This document shows, one piece after another, positions 42,545 to 50,868 of a stretch of 64,000 bases of DNA. The first letter of the stretch is position 1; the number at the start of each line of letters is the position of its first letter. The notes below the pieces were generated by a model. It did not search any database, was not told the DNA's origin, and saw only the letters and a program-made list of their open reading frames with translations. The stretch lies in NCBI GenBank assembly GCA_934130975.1, contig CAKOYU010000001.1, forward strand, positions 138,710 through 202,709. The letters are read 5' to 3'. The position numbers and the translations under genes are program-made. This DNA is from an uncultured Clostridia bacterium (GTDB taxonomy: Bacteria; Bacillota; Clostridia; TANB77; CAG-508).

Positions 42545-42610
42545 TGTATCCTCCGTTTTTTGACTTTTTGTATAAAATTTCGTCAAATTCATTATACAAT
42601 ATTTCGTCAT

Positions 42611-42852
42611 AAATGTGTATTACATTTACATTACATTTGTGTTACAAAAATATTACAAATGTATATTGAAGATAGTTACAATTCATAGTTTATGACAAAA
42701 ATATATATATTATCAATTTTTTAATATACTTTTAACTGAATTGCGAAAGGTAACTAGATATAAATTTTATTTGCAGAAATGTGATTTTTGTAATAAAATT
42801 ACTTGCAAAAATGTGATTTGATTTTAATTACTAATGTTTGGAGAGATAAAAA
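42611..42852. other. Repeat-rich divergent intergenic region
   Basis: Between two divergent genes. It contains the 17-base motif TGTAACACAAATGTAAT (minus strand, 42630-42646), repeats of AAATGTAA on the same strand, an inverted pair TACATTTGT/ACAAATGTA, and two direct copies of TTGCARAAATGTGATTT (42771-42787 and 42803-42819). Confidence 0.6.
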
Positions 42853-43593
42853 ATGAAAATAGGTATAATAACGGATATTCATAGTAATATTCAAGCCCTA
42901 GATGCTGTATTAAAGGAATTTGATAGAAGAGAAGTTGAGAAAATAATATGTTGTGGAGATATAATTGGAATAGGACCAAATCCAGAGGAAACAGTCCAGA
43001 TGTTAATTAAAAGAAAACATAGTTTAATATCAGTAAGAGGAAACCATGAAAAATATTTAATTGAGGGGTTACCAAGAGAAGTGCATGAAGATAAAAGAAA
43101 AATGAGTCCAGAGGAAATAAAAAATCATGAATGGAATCATAACAAGCTAAGTGAAGAGTCTAAAAATTTTATTATTGAATTGCCAGAAACAAGAAGCTTT
43201 GAAATAGAAAATAAGAAAATACATGTTGTACATTATCCATGCAATGAAGAAGGAAATTATAAAAAAATTATCAAAAGACCTACTATTGCTGATAATCAAG
43301 AGATGTTTAAGAAAATAGATGCTGATATATTTTTATATGGGCACACACATACTATTAGCGTGAATAGTAATGATGATAAATGGTATATAAATACTGGGGC
43401 CGTAGGTTGTATTATTGACAATGATATGGCTAGTGCAGGAATATTAAGTATTAATAATGGAAAAGTAGATTTTCAATGTTTAAGTATTGAATATGATATT
43501 AAGAAAACTATAGAAGAAATAAATAAAATAAAGTTTCCAATGTATAAAAAAATATTAAAAATATTTTATAGAAGAGATATGGAAGGAAATTAA
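42853..43593 (+). CDS. Metallophosphoesterase, YfcE/calcineurin-like
   Basis: A 246-residue phosphoesterase: IITDIHSNIQAL, CCGDIIGIGPNP, VRGNHEK, VVHYP and YGHTHTISVN give the complete dinuclear metal site. Small soluble enzymes of this family act on phosphodiesters or phosphoproteins; the substrate cannot be read from the sequence. The 40 C-terminal residues (IKKTIEEINKIKFP and on) are a helical extension. The start follows TTTGGAGAGA. Confidence 0.88.
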   Translation: MKIGIITDIHSNIQALDAVLKEFDRREVEKIICCGDIIGIGPNPEETVQMLIKRKHSLISVRGNHEKYLIEGLPREVHEDKRKMSPEEIKNHEWNHNKLSEESKNFIIELPETRSFEIENKKIHVVHYPCNEEGNYKKIIKRPTIADNQEMFKKIDADIFLYGHTHTISVNSNDDKWYINTGAVGCIIDNDMASAGILSINNGKVDFQCLSIEYDIKKTIEEINKIKFPMYKKILKIFYRRDMEGN

Positions 43594-43730
43594 TAACTTG
43601 ATTTTATTAAGGATAAATATATGTTATAGAAGAAAACTCTAATAATAAAAAATAAATTTACAATTTTCATACTAAGAATAAAACTAAAAGAACCGCATAA
43701 AATTAAATATTAGAATTTGGAGGTTTTTTT

Positions 43731-44492
43731 ATGTTTTTAATATTTAATAAAGAAAAAATACAAACATATGCAGTATCAATATTGACAGTTGCAGTTTTAA
43801 TAGCTGTTGCGAATATAAAGAATATAAGTGCAATTCCCGCATCTACTACGGAAAAATATTTACCGATTTATAATGTGCAAACACAAGAAAACAAAATTGC
43901 ATTTACAATGAATTGTGCGTGGAATGCTGATGATATAGATAGCATTTTAGAAACGCTAAAAAATAATGATGTACATATAACATTTTTTATGGTAGGGGAC
44001 TGGGTAGACAAATATCCAGAAGCAGTAAAAAAGATATATGAAGCAGGTCATGAAATAGGAAGCCATAGTAATACACATCCACATGTAAATAATTTATCAG
44101 CAGAAAAAAATTTAGAAGAAATAAATTTAAGTGTAAATAAAATAGAAAAAATAACAGGACATAAAACCAATTTATATAGAGCACCATATGGGGAATATAA
44201 TAATATAGTAATAAAAACGGCACAGGAAAATGGATTTTATACTATTCAATGGAATTTAGATACTCTTGATTATCAAGGACTAACAGGTGAAGAAATGTGG
44301 AATAGGTTAAAAAATAAATTAGATGGAGGTTCAATAATATTAAGTCATAATGGAACTAAGCATACTGCAGATAGTTTAGATATGTTAATAAAAAATATTA
44401 AAGCAAGTGGATTCAAATTAATTACTATTTCTGAATTAATATATAAAGATAATTATTCAATAAATAACAATGGAACTCAAGTATTTAACTAA
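43731..44492 (+). CDS. PdaB-like polysaccharide deacetylase family protein with altered catalytic motif
   Basis: A 253-residue exported protein: N-terminal membrane segment (about residues 11-33), then a NodB fold. The zinc histidines are present (SHSNTHPH, residues 111-118), as are LYRAPYGEYNN and WNLDTLDYQG and the C-terminal LSHNGTKHT. The first motif, normally TFDCAWG in PdaB-type proteins, reads TMNCAWN: Asn61 replaces the catalytic base Asp. PdaB acts in spore cortex maintenance. The substitution may reduce or change activity. The start follows TTGGAGG. CATACTA at 43668-43674 resembles a sporulation -10 box, without a good -35. Confidence 0.82.
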   Translation: MFLIFNKEKIQTYAVSILTVAVLIAVANIKNISAIPASTTEKYLPIYNVQTQENKIAFTMNCAWNADDIDSILETLKNNDVHITFFMVGDWVDKYPEAVKKIYEAGHEIGSHSNTHPHVNNLSAEKNLEEINLSVNKIEKITGHKTNLYRAPYGEYNNIVIKTAQENGFYTIQWNLDTLDYQGLTGEEMWNRLKNKLDGGSIILSHNGTKHTADSLDMLIKNIKASGFKLITISELIYKDNYSINNNGTQVFN

Positions 44493-44541
44493 GAGTATAA
44501 AAAGTAAAGATTAGGAAATACTGAAGGCAAAGGAGAACGTT

Positions 44542-45036
44542 ATGCCATTAGTTGGAATAATTGCGAAAAAGAGAGATTTTCAAGCAATTAAAAAAGAATT
44601 GCAGAATTGTAATATTGAGTTAATACATTTAAATAAAGAAACAATAATGAATGTTAATAAAATATTCTTTGAAGAAATAATAATTTTAGAGGACATAAAT
44701 TTAATGCCTAGTGAATATAAATTTATGAATGAAGTTGTTTTAAAAACCAAATATTTAATAATTAATGCTGATATAGAAATAAATATTTTAAAATATATAA
44801 CAATAGAAAAACCTGTAAAAGTAATAACATTTGGTTTTAATTCTAAAGCTACTATAAGTATATCAAGTGTAAATGATGAGAAAATAATTGTATGTTTACA
44901 AAGAAATCTTGAGAGAGTAGACAACAAAATTATAGAGGCACAAGAAAAAGAAATCAAAATAGTTAAAGATACTAATAGAAAAATTCATAATAAATTAGTT
45001 GTTTTTATTGTAAAAGAACTGCATAATATTAAATAA
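44542..45036 (+). CDS. Unknown conserved-looking 164-residue protein
   Basis: A soluble alpha/beta protein. VKVITFGFNSKATISISSVNDE near residue 95 (quoted up to the beta pair) resembles the regularly spaced beta strands of Mur ligase central domains, but no P-loop is visible. I have a faint recognition of a small clostridial family with this GFNSKAT motif, of unknown function. The start follows AAAGGAGAACGTT. It is 50 bases downstream of the PdaB-like gene and may share its transcript. Confidence 0.6.
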   Translation: MPLVGIIAKKRDFQAIKKELQNCNIELIHLNKETIMNVNKIFFEEIIILEDINLMPSEYKFMNEVVLKTKYLIINADIEINILKYITIEKPVKVITFGFNSKATISISSVNDEKIIVCLQRNLERVDNKIIEAQEKEIKIVKDTNRKIHNKLVVFIVKELHNIK

Positions 45037-45102
45037 ATTACCTATAAATACCAATATTTGAGGAAAAACCATCAAAAAAATAGAAAAAATTAACTTTTTA
45101 TG

Positions 45103-45131
45103 TAGACAAAACCAAAAAAGTGTAGTATAAT
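45103..45131 (+). promoter_or_regulatory. Sigma-A promoter of the tandem-OB SSB-like gene
   Basis: TAGACA, 17 bases, TATAAT, with an 80-base leader. Confidence 0.65.
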
Positions 45132-45212
45132 AAGAATTGTAGAAAATTTAAAAAGAGAAAAGCAAGACGAGAAATTTACAATTGATAAAGAAAATTTAAG
45201 GAGGAAACAAAA

Positions 45213-45914
45213 TTGGATACAAATTATTTAGAAAACAACTACTTAACATTAGTAGGAAAAGTTACAGGCGAAAAGAAATTCAGCCACGAAATTTATGGTG
45301 AGAAATTTTACTCATTCAACTTATCAATACCACGTTTAAGTGGAAACTCAGATATTATACCAATAACAATATCTGAAAGATTAATAACAGACGAAATGTT
45401 AACAGAAGGAAATAAACTATTAATAAAAGGTCAATTTAGATCATATAATAGTTATGAAAATGAAAGAAATAAATTAATCTTAACAGTATTTGCAAAAGAT
45501 GTTGAAGAGTTAAAAGAAAATGAAGAACAAGAAGAAAATGACATAGTAAAAAAAGATGAAACAACAAACGAAGTTGTACTTATCGGATTTGTATGTAAAA
45601 AACCAATTTACAGACAAACACCATTTGGAAGAGAAATTGCAGATTTATTATTAGCAGTAAACAGAGCATATAATAAATCAGATTATATTCCAACAATAGC
45701 ATGGGGAAGAAATGCAAGATTCTGCCAAAACTTAGAAGTTGGAGCTCAAGTAAAAATTATAGGAAGAGTTCAATCAAGACAATATGAAAAGAAATATGAA
45801 GATGGAACATCAGAAATGAAAGTAGCTTATGAAGTTTCAATATGTAGTTTAGAATTAATAAACGAAGAAGGAACAGAAAATAAAGAAGAAAATGAAAGCC
45901 AAGAGGCTGTTTAG
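45213..45914 (+). CDS. Tandem OB-fold SSB-like protein (copy 2)
   Basis: The start is a TTG after AAGGAGGAAACAAAA. The 233 residues hold two OB folds (about 8-100 and 118-215). The first has LTLVGKVTGEKKFSHEIYGE and FNLSIPRLSGNSDIIPITI; the second has VVLIGFVCKKPIYRQTPFGR, IADLLLAVNRAYNKSDYIPT and IAWGRNARFC. The SSB-type DNA-binding surface is plausible. The C-terminal 20 residues are acidic, like an SSB tail, but lack the terminal Phe. It is a paralog of the 29.3 kb gene and ends at a strong terminator. Confidence 0.78.
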   Translation: MDTNYLENNYLTLVGKVTGEKKFSHEIYGEKFYSFNLSIPRLSGNSDIIPITISERLITDEMLTEGNKLLIKGQFRSYNSYENERNKLILTVFAKDVEELKENEEQEENDIVKKDETTNEVVLIGFVCKKPIYRQTPFGREIADLLLAVNRAYNKSDYIPTIAWGRNARFCQNLEVGAQVKIIGRVQSRQYEKKYEDGTSEMKVAYEVSICSLELINEEGTENKEENESQEAV

Positions 45915-45921
45915 TATAAAT

Positions 45922-45964
45922 AAATCAACTGTACTGCAATAAAAGTAGTACAGTTGATTTTTTG
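45922..45964 (+). terminator. Terminator after the SSB-like gene
   Basis: AAATCAACTGTACT and AGTACAGTTGATTT form a perfect 14-bp stem, followed by TTTTG. Confidence 0.88.
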
Positions 45965-46009
45965 TTATTATATTGTTATAATATGGATATTGAAAAACGG
46001 AGGTTACAT

Positions 46010-47572
46010 ATGAAAAACAAGAAAAAAATTTGCTTTGAAATAATGGCAATAGTATTAATTGCAATATTTTGTATTAGTTTAACACCAAAGACATTGCAAA
46101 ATGACACATATTATACAATAAAAATAGGAGAACACATAACACAAAATGGTGGAATAGATATGATGGATCCATTTTCGTGGCATGAAGGATTAGAATATAC
46201 ATATCCACATTGGCTATATGATGTTATGATATATTTAATATATTCAGCAGGAGGAATGTTAGGAATATATATATCAACCTGTGTATTTTCTGTATTACTA
46301 GGGATAGCTATATTTAAAACTAATTCAAAACTTACTAAAAATCAAGTGATATCTTTTGTAATAACATTAGGAGCAATGTATTTATTAAAAGATTATATTG
46401 CAGCAAGAGCTCAATTAGTAACATTTATATTATTTACGATTCAATTATACTTTATGGAAAAGCTTGTTAATACAAGTAAAAAAAGATACGGAATAGGGCT
46501 AATATTAATTGCGATATTAATATCTAATTTGCATGTTGCAGTATGGCCATTTATGTTTATATTATATTTGCCATATATAGCCGAATATGTAATAGCAATA
46601 ATTGAAGAAAAAATTGCAAAGAAATATGGTAAAGAACCAAAAGAAGGATATAAAGTTTCAATAAAAAGAAGAGATGGAACAAAATACTTAATTATTGTAA
46701 TGATAATATGTGCATTTGCAGGATTTTTAACACCATTAGGAACTACACCATATACGTATTTAATAAAAACAATGCAAGGAAATACAACGCAAAATATAAA
46801 TGAACATTTACCAATGACATTAATCAATTGTGTAGGAATATTAAGTGTATTAATAATATTTGCAGCGATTTTAATATTTACAGATACAAAGATTAGGCTA
46901 GCAGATCTATTTATGTTAGGAGGATTAATATTCTTGATGTTATATTCAAAAAGACAATCAACAATGTTTGTAATAATGTGTTCAGTTATACTAAACAGAC
47001 TAGTGTATTCTGGACTGAAAAAAAATGAAGAAGACATAGATAATAAATTGGTAAATATTTCAACAACATTATTTGGATGTACTGTAATAACAGGAATAGT
47101 GTTAATATTAAGCTTATATTTTGTACAGCCAAAGATAAAAGCTAGTTATATTGATGAAAAAACTTATCCAGTAGAAATGAGTGATTTTATATTACAATAT
47201 TTTGAAGAAAATAATATAGATATAAAAAGTGTAAGACTATATAATGAATACAATTATGGAAGTTATTTATTATATAGAGGAATACCTGTATTTATAGATT
47301 CAAGATGTGACTTATATGCACCTGAATATAATGGCGGAAGAGACATATTTATGGACTTTATGAAAAGCTCTAATTTAGATATATGGTTTGAAGATATATT
47401 TGATAAATATAAAATAAATTATGTGATTTTGTATAAAAATTCTAAGATGAATATGATTATACAAGATTCACATTTAGAAGGATATGAATTATTGCATAAG
47501 GATGATAATTTTGTTTTTTACAAATTGAACAAAACAGAACCGGTCCCAAATGCGCAGAAAGGAGTAATATGA
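46010..47572 (+). CDS. Polytopic GT-C-like membrane protein
   Basis: The start at 46010 follows CGGAGG by six bases. About 520 residues with about 10-12 membrane helices. The first external loop (QNDTYYTIKIGEHI, MMDPFSWHEGLEYTYPHW) places acidic and aromatic residues as in GT-C glycosyltransferases (mannosyl/oligosaccharyl type); the C-terminal soluble domain contains YNEYNYGSYLLYRGIPVFID. A role in transfer of sugars from lipid carriers is inferred. The last residues NKTEPVPNAQ come from a copy of the dispersed GGACCGGTTCT repeat (47529-47552), an unusual recruitment of a repeat to the end of a gene. The stop overlaps the rluD start. Confidence 0.75.
   Translation: MKNKKKICFEIMAIVLIAIFCISLTPKTLQNDTYYTIKIGEHITQNGGIDMMDPFSWHEGLEYTYPHWLYDVMIYLIYSAGGMLGIYISTCVFSVLLGIAIFKTNSKLTKNQVISFVITLGAMYLLKDYIAARAQLVTFILFTIQLYFMEKLVNTSKKRYGIGLILIAILISNLHVAVWPFMFILYLPYIAEYVIAIIEEKIAKKYGKEPKEGYKVSIKRRDGTKYLIIVMIICAFAGFLTPLGTTPYTYLIKTMQGNTTQNINEHLPMTLINCVGILSVLIIFAAILIFTDTKIRLADLFMLGGLIFLMLYSKRQSTMFVIMCSVILNRLVYSGLKKNEEDIDNKLVNISTTLFGCTVITGIVLILSLYFVQPKIKASYIDEKTYPVEMSDFILQYFEENNIDIKSVRLYNEYNYGSYLLYRGIPVFIDSRCDLYAPEYNGGRDIFMDFMKSSNLDIWFEDIFDKYKINYVILYKNSKMNMIIQDSHLEGYELLHKDDNFVFYKLNKTEPVPNAQKGVI
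47529..47552 (-). repeat. Copy of the GGACCGGTTCT repeat inside a coding sequence
   Basis: A 24-base exact match on the opposite strand to 25564-25587, here encoding part of the C-terminus of the membrane protein. Confidence 0.85.
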
Positions 47573-48486
47573 AAAATTATATAGTAAATGAAGAAGAAAA
47601 TGGTAAAAGATTAGATGTATATATTGCAAGTAAAGATGAAGAAATAACTAGATCTTCTGCTCAAAGGCAAATTGAACAAGGAAATGTAGTTGTTAATGGT
47701 AAAGTAATAACTAAAGTTTCTTATAAAGTTACTGAAGGTGATGACATTAAAATTGAAGAGCAAGAACCAGTAGAGATTGAATTAAAAGCTCAAGATATTC
47801 CTATTGATATTATTTATGAAGATAAAGATATTATTGTAGTAAACAAGCCTAAGGGGATGGTTGTACATCCTGCAAATGGTAATCCTGATGGGACTTTAGT
47901 TAATGCTATTATGGCTATTTGCAAAGATAGTTTATCTGGAATTGGTGGAGAGATTAGACCAGGTATAGTTCATAGATTAGATAAAGACACTTCTGGACTT
48001 TTAATTGTTGCTAAAAATGATATGGCACATGTTAATATGAGTGAACAGATTAAAAGACATGAGGTTAAAAAAACATATATTGCATTAGTTAGAGGAATTG
48101 TTAAAGAAAATGAGGCCACTATAGATATGCCTATAGGTAGAAGTAATTCTGATAGAAAAAAGATGGCTGTTACTAAAACCGGAAAAAATGCAGTAACTCA
48201 TATTAAAGTTTTAAAAAGATATGATAAATATACATTATTAGAGATAAATATTGAAACAGGTAGAACTCATCAAATACGTGTACATTTAGCTCATATTGGT
48301 TATCCTGTTATAGGAGATTATATTTATTCAAATGGAAAAAATGAGTTTGGAATTGTAGGGCAATGCTTGCATGCAAAGTCTTTGGAATTTAAACATCCGA
48401 TTACAGGAAAAGATATGAAATTAGAGGCTCCATTACCAGAGTATTTTGAGAAAGTTCTTCAAGAACTTGATACTAGAGCAATATAA
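47569..48486 (+). CDS. rluD: RluA-family pseudouridine synthase
   Basis: Isomerises uridine in 23S rRNA. The 305 residues have an N-terminal S4 domain (RLDVYIASKDEEITRSSAQRQI, quoted in part) and the catalytic domain with the RLD motif VHRLDKDTSGLLIVAK holding the active-site Asp, NKPKGMVVHP and RTHQIRVHLAHIGYPVIGD. The start overlaps the upstream stop as ATGA, with AAAGGAG inside the preceding gene, so translation is coupled. The RluD subtype is the closest by length and S4 domain, but Firmicutes have several such paralogs. Confidence 0.9.
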   Translation: MKNYIVNEEENGKRLDVYIASKDEEITRSSAQRQIEQGNVVVNGKVITKVSYKVTEGDDIKIEEQEPVEIELKAQDIPIDIIYEDKDIIVVNKPKGMVVHPANGNPDGTLVNAIMAICKDSLSGIGGEIRPGIVHRLDKDTSGLLIVAKNDMAHVNMSEQIKRHEVKKTYIALVRGIVKENEATIDMPIGRSNSDRKKMAVTKTGKNAVTHIKVLKRYDKYTLLEINIETGRTHQIRVHLAHIGYPVIGDYIYSNGKNEFGIVGQCLHAKSLEFKHPITGKDMKLEAPLPEYFEKVLQELDTRAI

Positions 48487-48489
48487 AAA

Positions 48490-48512
48490 TCTGGCAAGAG
48501 AACCCTGCCAGA
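48490..48512 (+). terminator. Weak hairpin after rluD
   Basis: TCTGGCA and TGCCAGA pair around a nine-base loop with no T-run; it may not terminate. Confidence 0.35.
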
Positions 48513-48580
48513 GAAATCTATATAAAGCCTTTTAGAAAAGTAAAAGGAATTAATATATAATATGCAAAGATTTAGAAAAA

Positions 48581-48591
48581 AGAACCAGTCC
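48581..48591 (-). repeat. Short copy of the GGACYGGTTCT repeat
   Basis: AGAACCAGTCC is the complement of GGACTGGTTCT, the same core seen at 28253-28265, 38 bases upstream of a pseudouridine synthase gene. Confidence 0.45.
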
Positions 48592-48618
48592 AAGATAAAG
48601 TTGGGAAAGGAATTTATA

Positions 48619-49332
48619 ATGGAAGAAAGATTACAAAAATATCTTGCAAATAGTGGAGTGGCATCTAGAAGAAAATGTGAAGAACTAATTTTGCAAGGAA
48701 AAGTTGAAGTAAATGGCAAAGTTGTTACAGAACTAGGAACAAAGATCAATCCGGAAAAAGATATTGTAAAATTTGATGGAAAAGAAGTAAAACAAGTTAA
48801 AAAAATGGTGTATATATTATTAAATAAGCCAATTGGATATGTAACTACTGCAGATGATCAGTTTGACAGAGATACAGTTTTAGATTTAGTAAAAGTAAAA
48901 GAAAGAATTGTTCCTGTAGGAAGGCTTGATATGTATACATCTGGAGCTTTAATATTAACTAATGACGGTGATTTTGTATATAAAGTTACACATCCAAAAC
49001 ATGAAATAGAAAAAACTTATACTGTTACTGTAAAAGGTATTGTACAAAATAGTGAGGTTGAACAATTACGTAAAGGTGTAAAAATAGATGATTATACAAC
49101 AAAGCCTGCAAAAGTAAAAATTTTAAAAACAGATACAGAAAAAAATTTTTCTAGATTGGAAATAACTATTCATGAAGGGAAAAATAGACAGGTACGTAAA
49201 ATGTGTGAAGCCGTAGATAGAAAAGTATTAGCATTACATAGAAGTAAAATCGGTGGTATAGGGGTAAAGGATATTGAACTTGGAAAGTGGAGATATTTAC
49301 GAGAAAATGAAATACAAAAATTAGTAAAATAG
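48619..49332 (+). CDS. rluB: RluB/RsuA-family pseudouridine synthase
   Basis: A 237-residue rRNA pseudouridine synthase. The start at 48619 (MEERLQKYLANSGVAS) follows AAAGGAATT. An S4 RNA-binding domain (RLQKYLANSGVASRRKCEEL) precedes the catalytic domain with VGRLDMYTSGALILTNDGD (catalytic Asp), NKPIGYVTT and HEGKNRQVRKMCEAV. The RluB subgroup modifies 23S rRNA; RsuA-type specificity cannot be excluded. In many Firmicutes it lies near scpAB, not visible here. Confidence 0.9.
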   Translation: MEERLQKYLANSGVASRRKCEELILQGKVEVNGKVVTELGTKINPEKDIVKFDGKEVKQVKKMVYILLNKPIGYVTTADDQFDRDTVLDLVKVKERIVPVGRLDMYTSGALILTNDGDFVYKVTHPKHEIEKTYTVTVKGIVQNSEVEQLRKGVKIDDYTTKPAKVKILKTDTEKNFSRLEITIHEGKNRQVRKMCEAVDRKVLALHRSKIGGIGVKDIELGKWRYLRENEIQKLVK

Positions 49333-49396
49333 TTGAAAATTTTTTATCTAAAATATATAATATAATTGATAAACAAAAGAAAAAAGGAGCAGAAAA

Positions 49397-49855
49397 ATGG
49401 AAGAAGTCAAACAAGGTCAAATAGTTGATGGAATTGTAACAGGAATTCAGCCATATGGGGCTTTTGTTAGAATGGAAAATGGAACAGATGGCTTAGTATA
49501 TATAGAAGATTTATCTGTTGCAAGAATAAAATCACCAAAAGATAGGGTGAAAATTGGACAAAAAATAAAATGTATGGTAAAATATATCGATAAAGAAACA
49601 GGCAAAGTAAATTTATCATACAAAAATTGTTTGGGAACATGGGAAGAAAATGCCCAAAAATTCAAAGAAGGAATGACCGTAAAGGGCATAGTTAGAGATA
49701 CTGAGAAAAATAAAAATGGTGTGTTTATTGAATTAACACCAAATTTAATAGGTATGGCAGAATATACAGATGAATTAAAATATGGAGAAACGATAGATGT
49801 ATGCATAAAAAAGATTTTGCCAGAGAAGAAAAAGGTAAAATTAACAATATTGTAA
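49397..49855 (+). CDS. Protein with two S1 RNA-binding domains
   Basis: A 152-residue protein made of an S1 domain at residues 4-75 (QGQIVDGIVTGIQPYGAFVR, DGLVYIEDLS, VKIGQKIKCMVKYID) and a second, more divergent one at 83-152 (EGMTVKGIVRDTEKNKNGVF). RNA binding and a role in translation or RNA decay are likely; it is far smaller than ribosomal protein S1. The start follows AAAAGGAGCAG. Confidence 0.82.
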   Translation: MEEVKQGQIVDGIVTGIQPYGAFVRMENGTDGLVYIEDLSVARIKSPKDRVKIGQKIKCMVKYIDKETGKVNLSYKNCLGTWEENAQKFKEGMTVKGIVRDTEKNKNGVFIELTPNLIGMAEYTDELKYGETIDVCIKKILPEKKKVKLTIL

Positions 49856-49907
49856 AAACAATGTTTAAAATGGAGCTATAATAAGCTACCAAAAAGGAGG
49901 GATTGAA

Positions 49908-50849
49908 ATGGTTGAAGATAACCAAATCAAAGCGCAAGTATCACCATTTGCTATAAGAGAAGGTGAAATAAAAACATTTGATGGGAAAGATGGATATGTA
50001 TCTATGAATCAAATAATACATAAAATTAACATAGGACATATAACAGATATTCATTTTGCGATATTAGAATTAGTAAATGAATTTGAATTTATAACATCTA
50101 GACAATTATATCAAATGCTAGAATGGAAAGGGATAGACCCTAAATCACAAGACAAATTAAATAACAAGTTAGATCAACTTGTAAAATCAAAAATTTTAAC
50201 AAGATATTATTTTACATCTGAAGAAGGAAAAGGAATATACAGAATTTACTGTCTAGAAAAGATGGGAAAATATTTATTAACATCAAAAGAAATTGAATGT
50301 AAATGGCAACAAACAGACAATGTAAAACCTGTTCCAATGATAAAGAAAAGATTAGCAGGAAATCAAACTTTAATAGCATATTTAAGAAAAGTTAAAGCTT
50401 TTGATAGCTATGTTGTAAAACCAGCATTAACAGCTAAAATATCAGGAAAAATATTTAAAGCAACAGGTGGTTCTGTAAAATTAACTAAAAACAGAAAATC
50501 TGTAACATTTTTATTTGAAGTAATAAGAAGGGAACCAGATTGGCAAAAGAAGTTAGTTGATAAAATGGCTATGTACAAAGAATTTTATGAAAATTTTGTG
50601 CCAGGAGATTCTGGATTTTCAGCTATGCCACAATTAATATTTGTATGTGAAGATGACAAACATACTGCAGAAACATTTAAAGAAATTGTAAAAAATAAAT
50701 TAGAAATACCACAAATAAAATTATATTTTACAACAGATTTAAGACAAAACCAAGAAACACTAGAAAACACATTAATTGAATTCAGAATTGATGAGGCAAC
50801 AAAGAAATATAAAATGTATAATGTAGAAGCAAAAATATTAGGAATATAG
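49908..50849 (+). CDS. Replication-relaxation family-like protein
   Basis: A 313-residue protein. Residues about 40-130 form a winged-helix domain (AILELVNEFEFITSRQLYQM, DQLVKSKILTRYYF). The C-terminal half has VTFLFEVIRREPDWQKKLVD, KMAMYKEFYENF and QLIFVCEDDKHTAETFKEI, which resembles the nuclease-like fold of Replic_Relax proteins of plasmids and conjugative elements. The start follows AAGGAGGGATTGAA. Here it lies among translation and metabolic genes with no relaxase. Assignment by pattern is moderate; a chromosomal transcription-factor-like role is also possible. Confidence 0.6.
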   Translation: MVEDNQIKAQVSPFAIREGEIKTFDGKDGYVSMNQIIHKINIGHITDIHFAILELVNEFEFITSRQLYQMLEWKGIDPKSQDKLNNKLDQLVKSKILTRYYFTSEEGKGIYRIYCLEKMGKYLLTSKEIECKWQQTDNVKPVPMIKKRLAGNQTLIAYLRKVKAFDSYVVKPALTAKISGKIFKATGGSVKLTKNRKSVTFLFEVIRREPDWQKKLVDKMAMYKEFYENFVPGDSGFSAMPQLIFVCEDDKHTAETFKEIVKNKLEIPQIKLYFTTDLRQNQETLENTLIEFRIDEATKKYKMYNVEAKILGI

Positions 50850-50868
50850 ACATAGAAGGGAAATAAGG

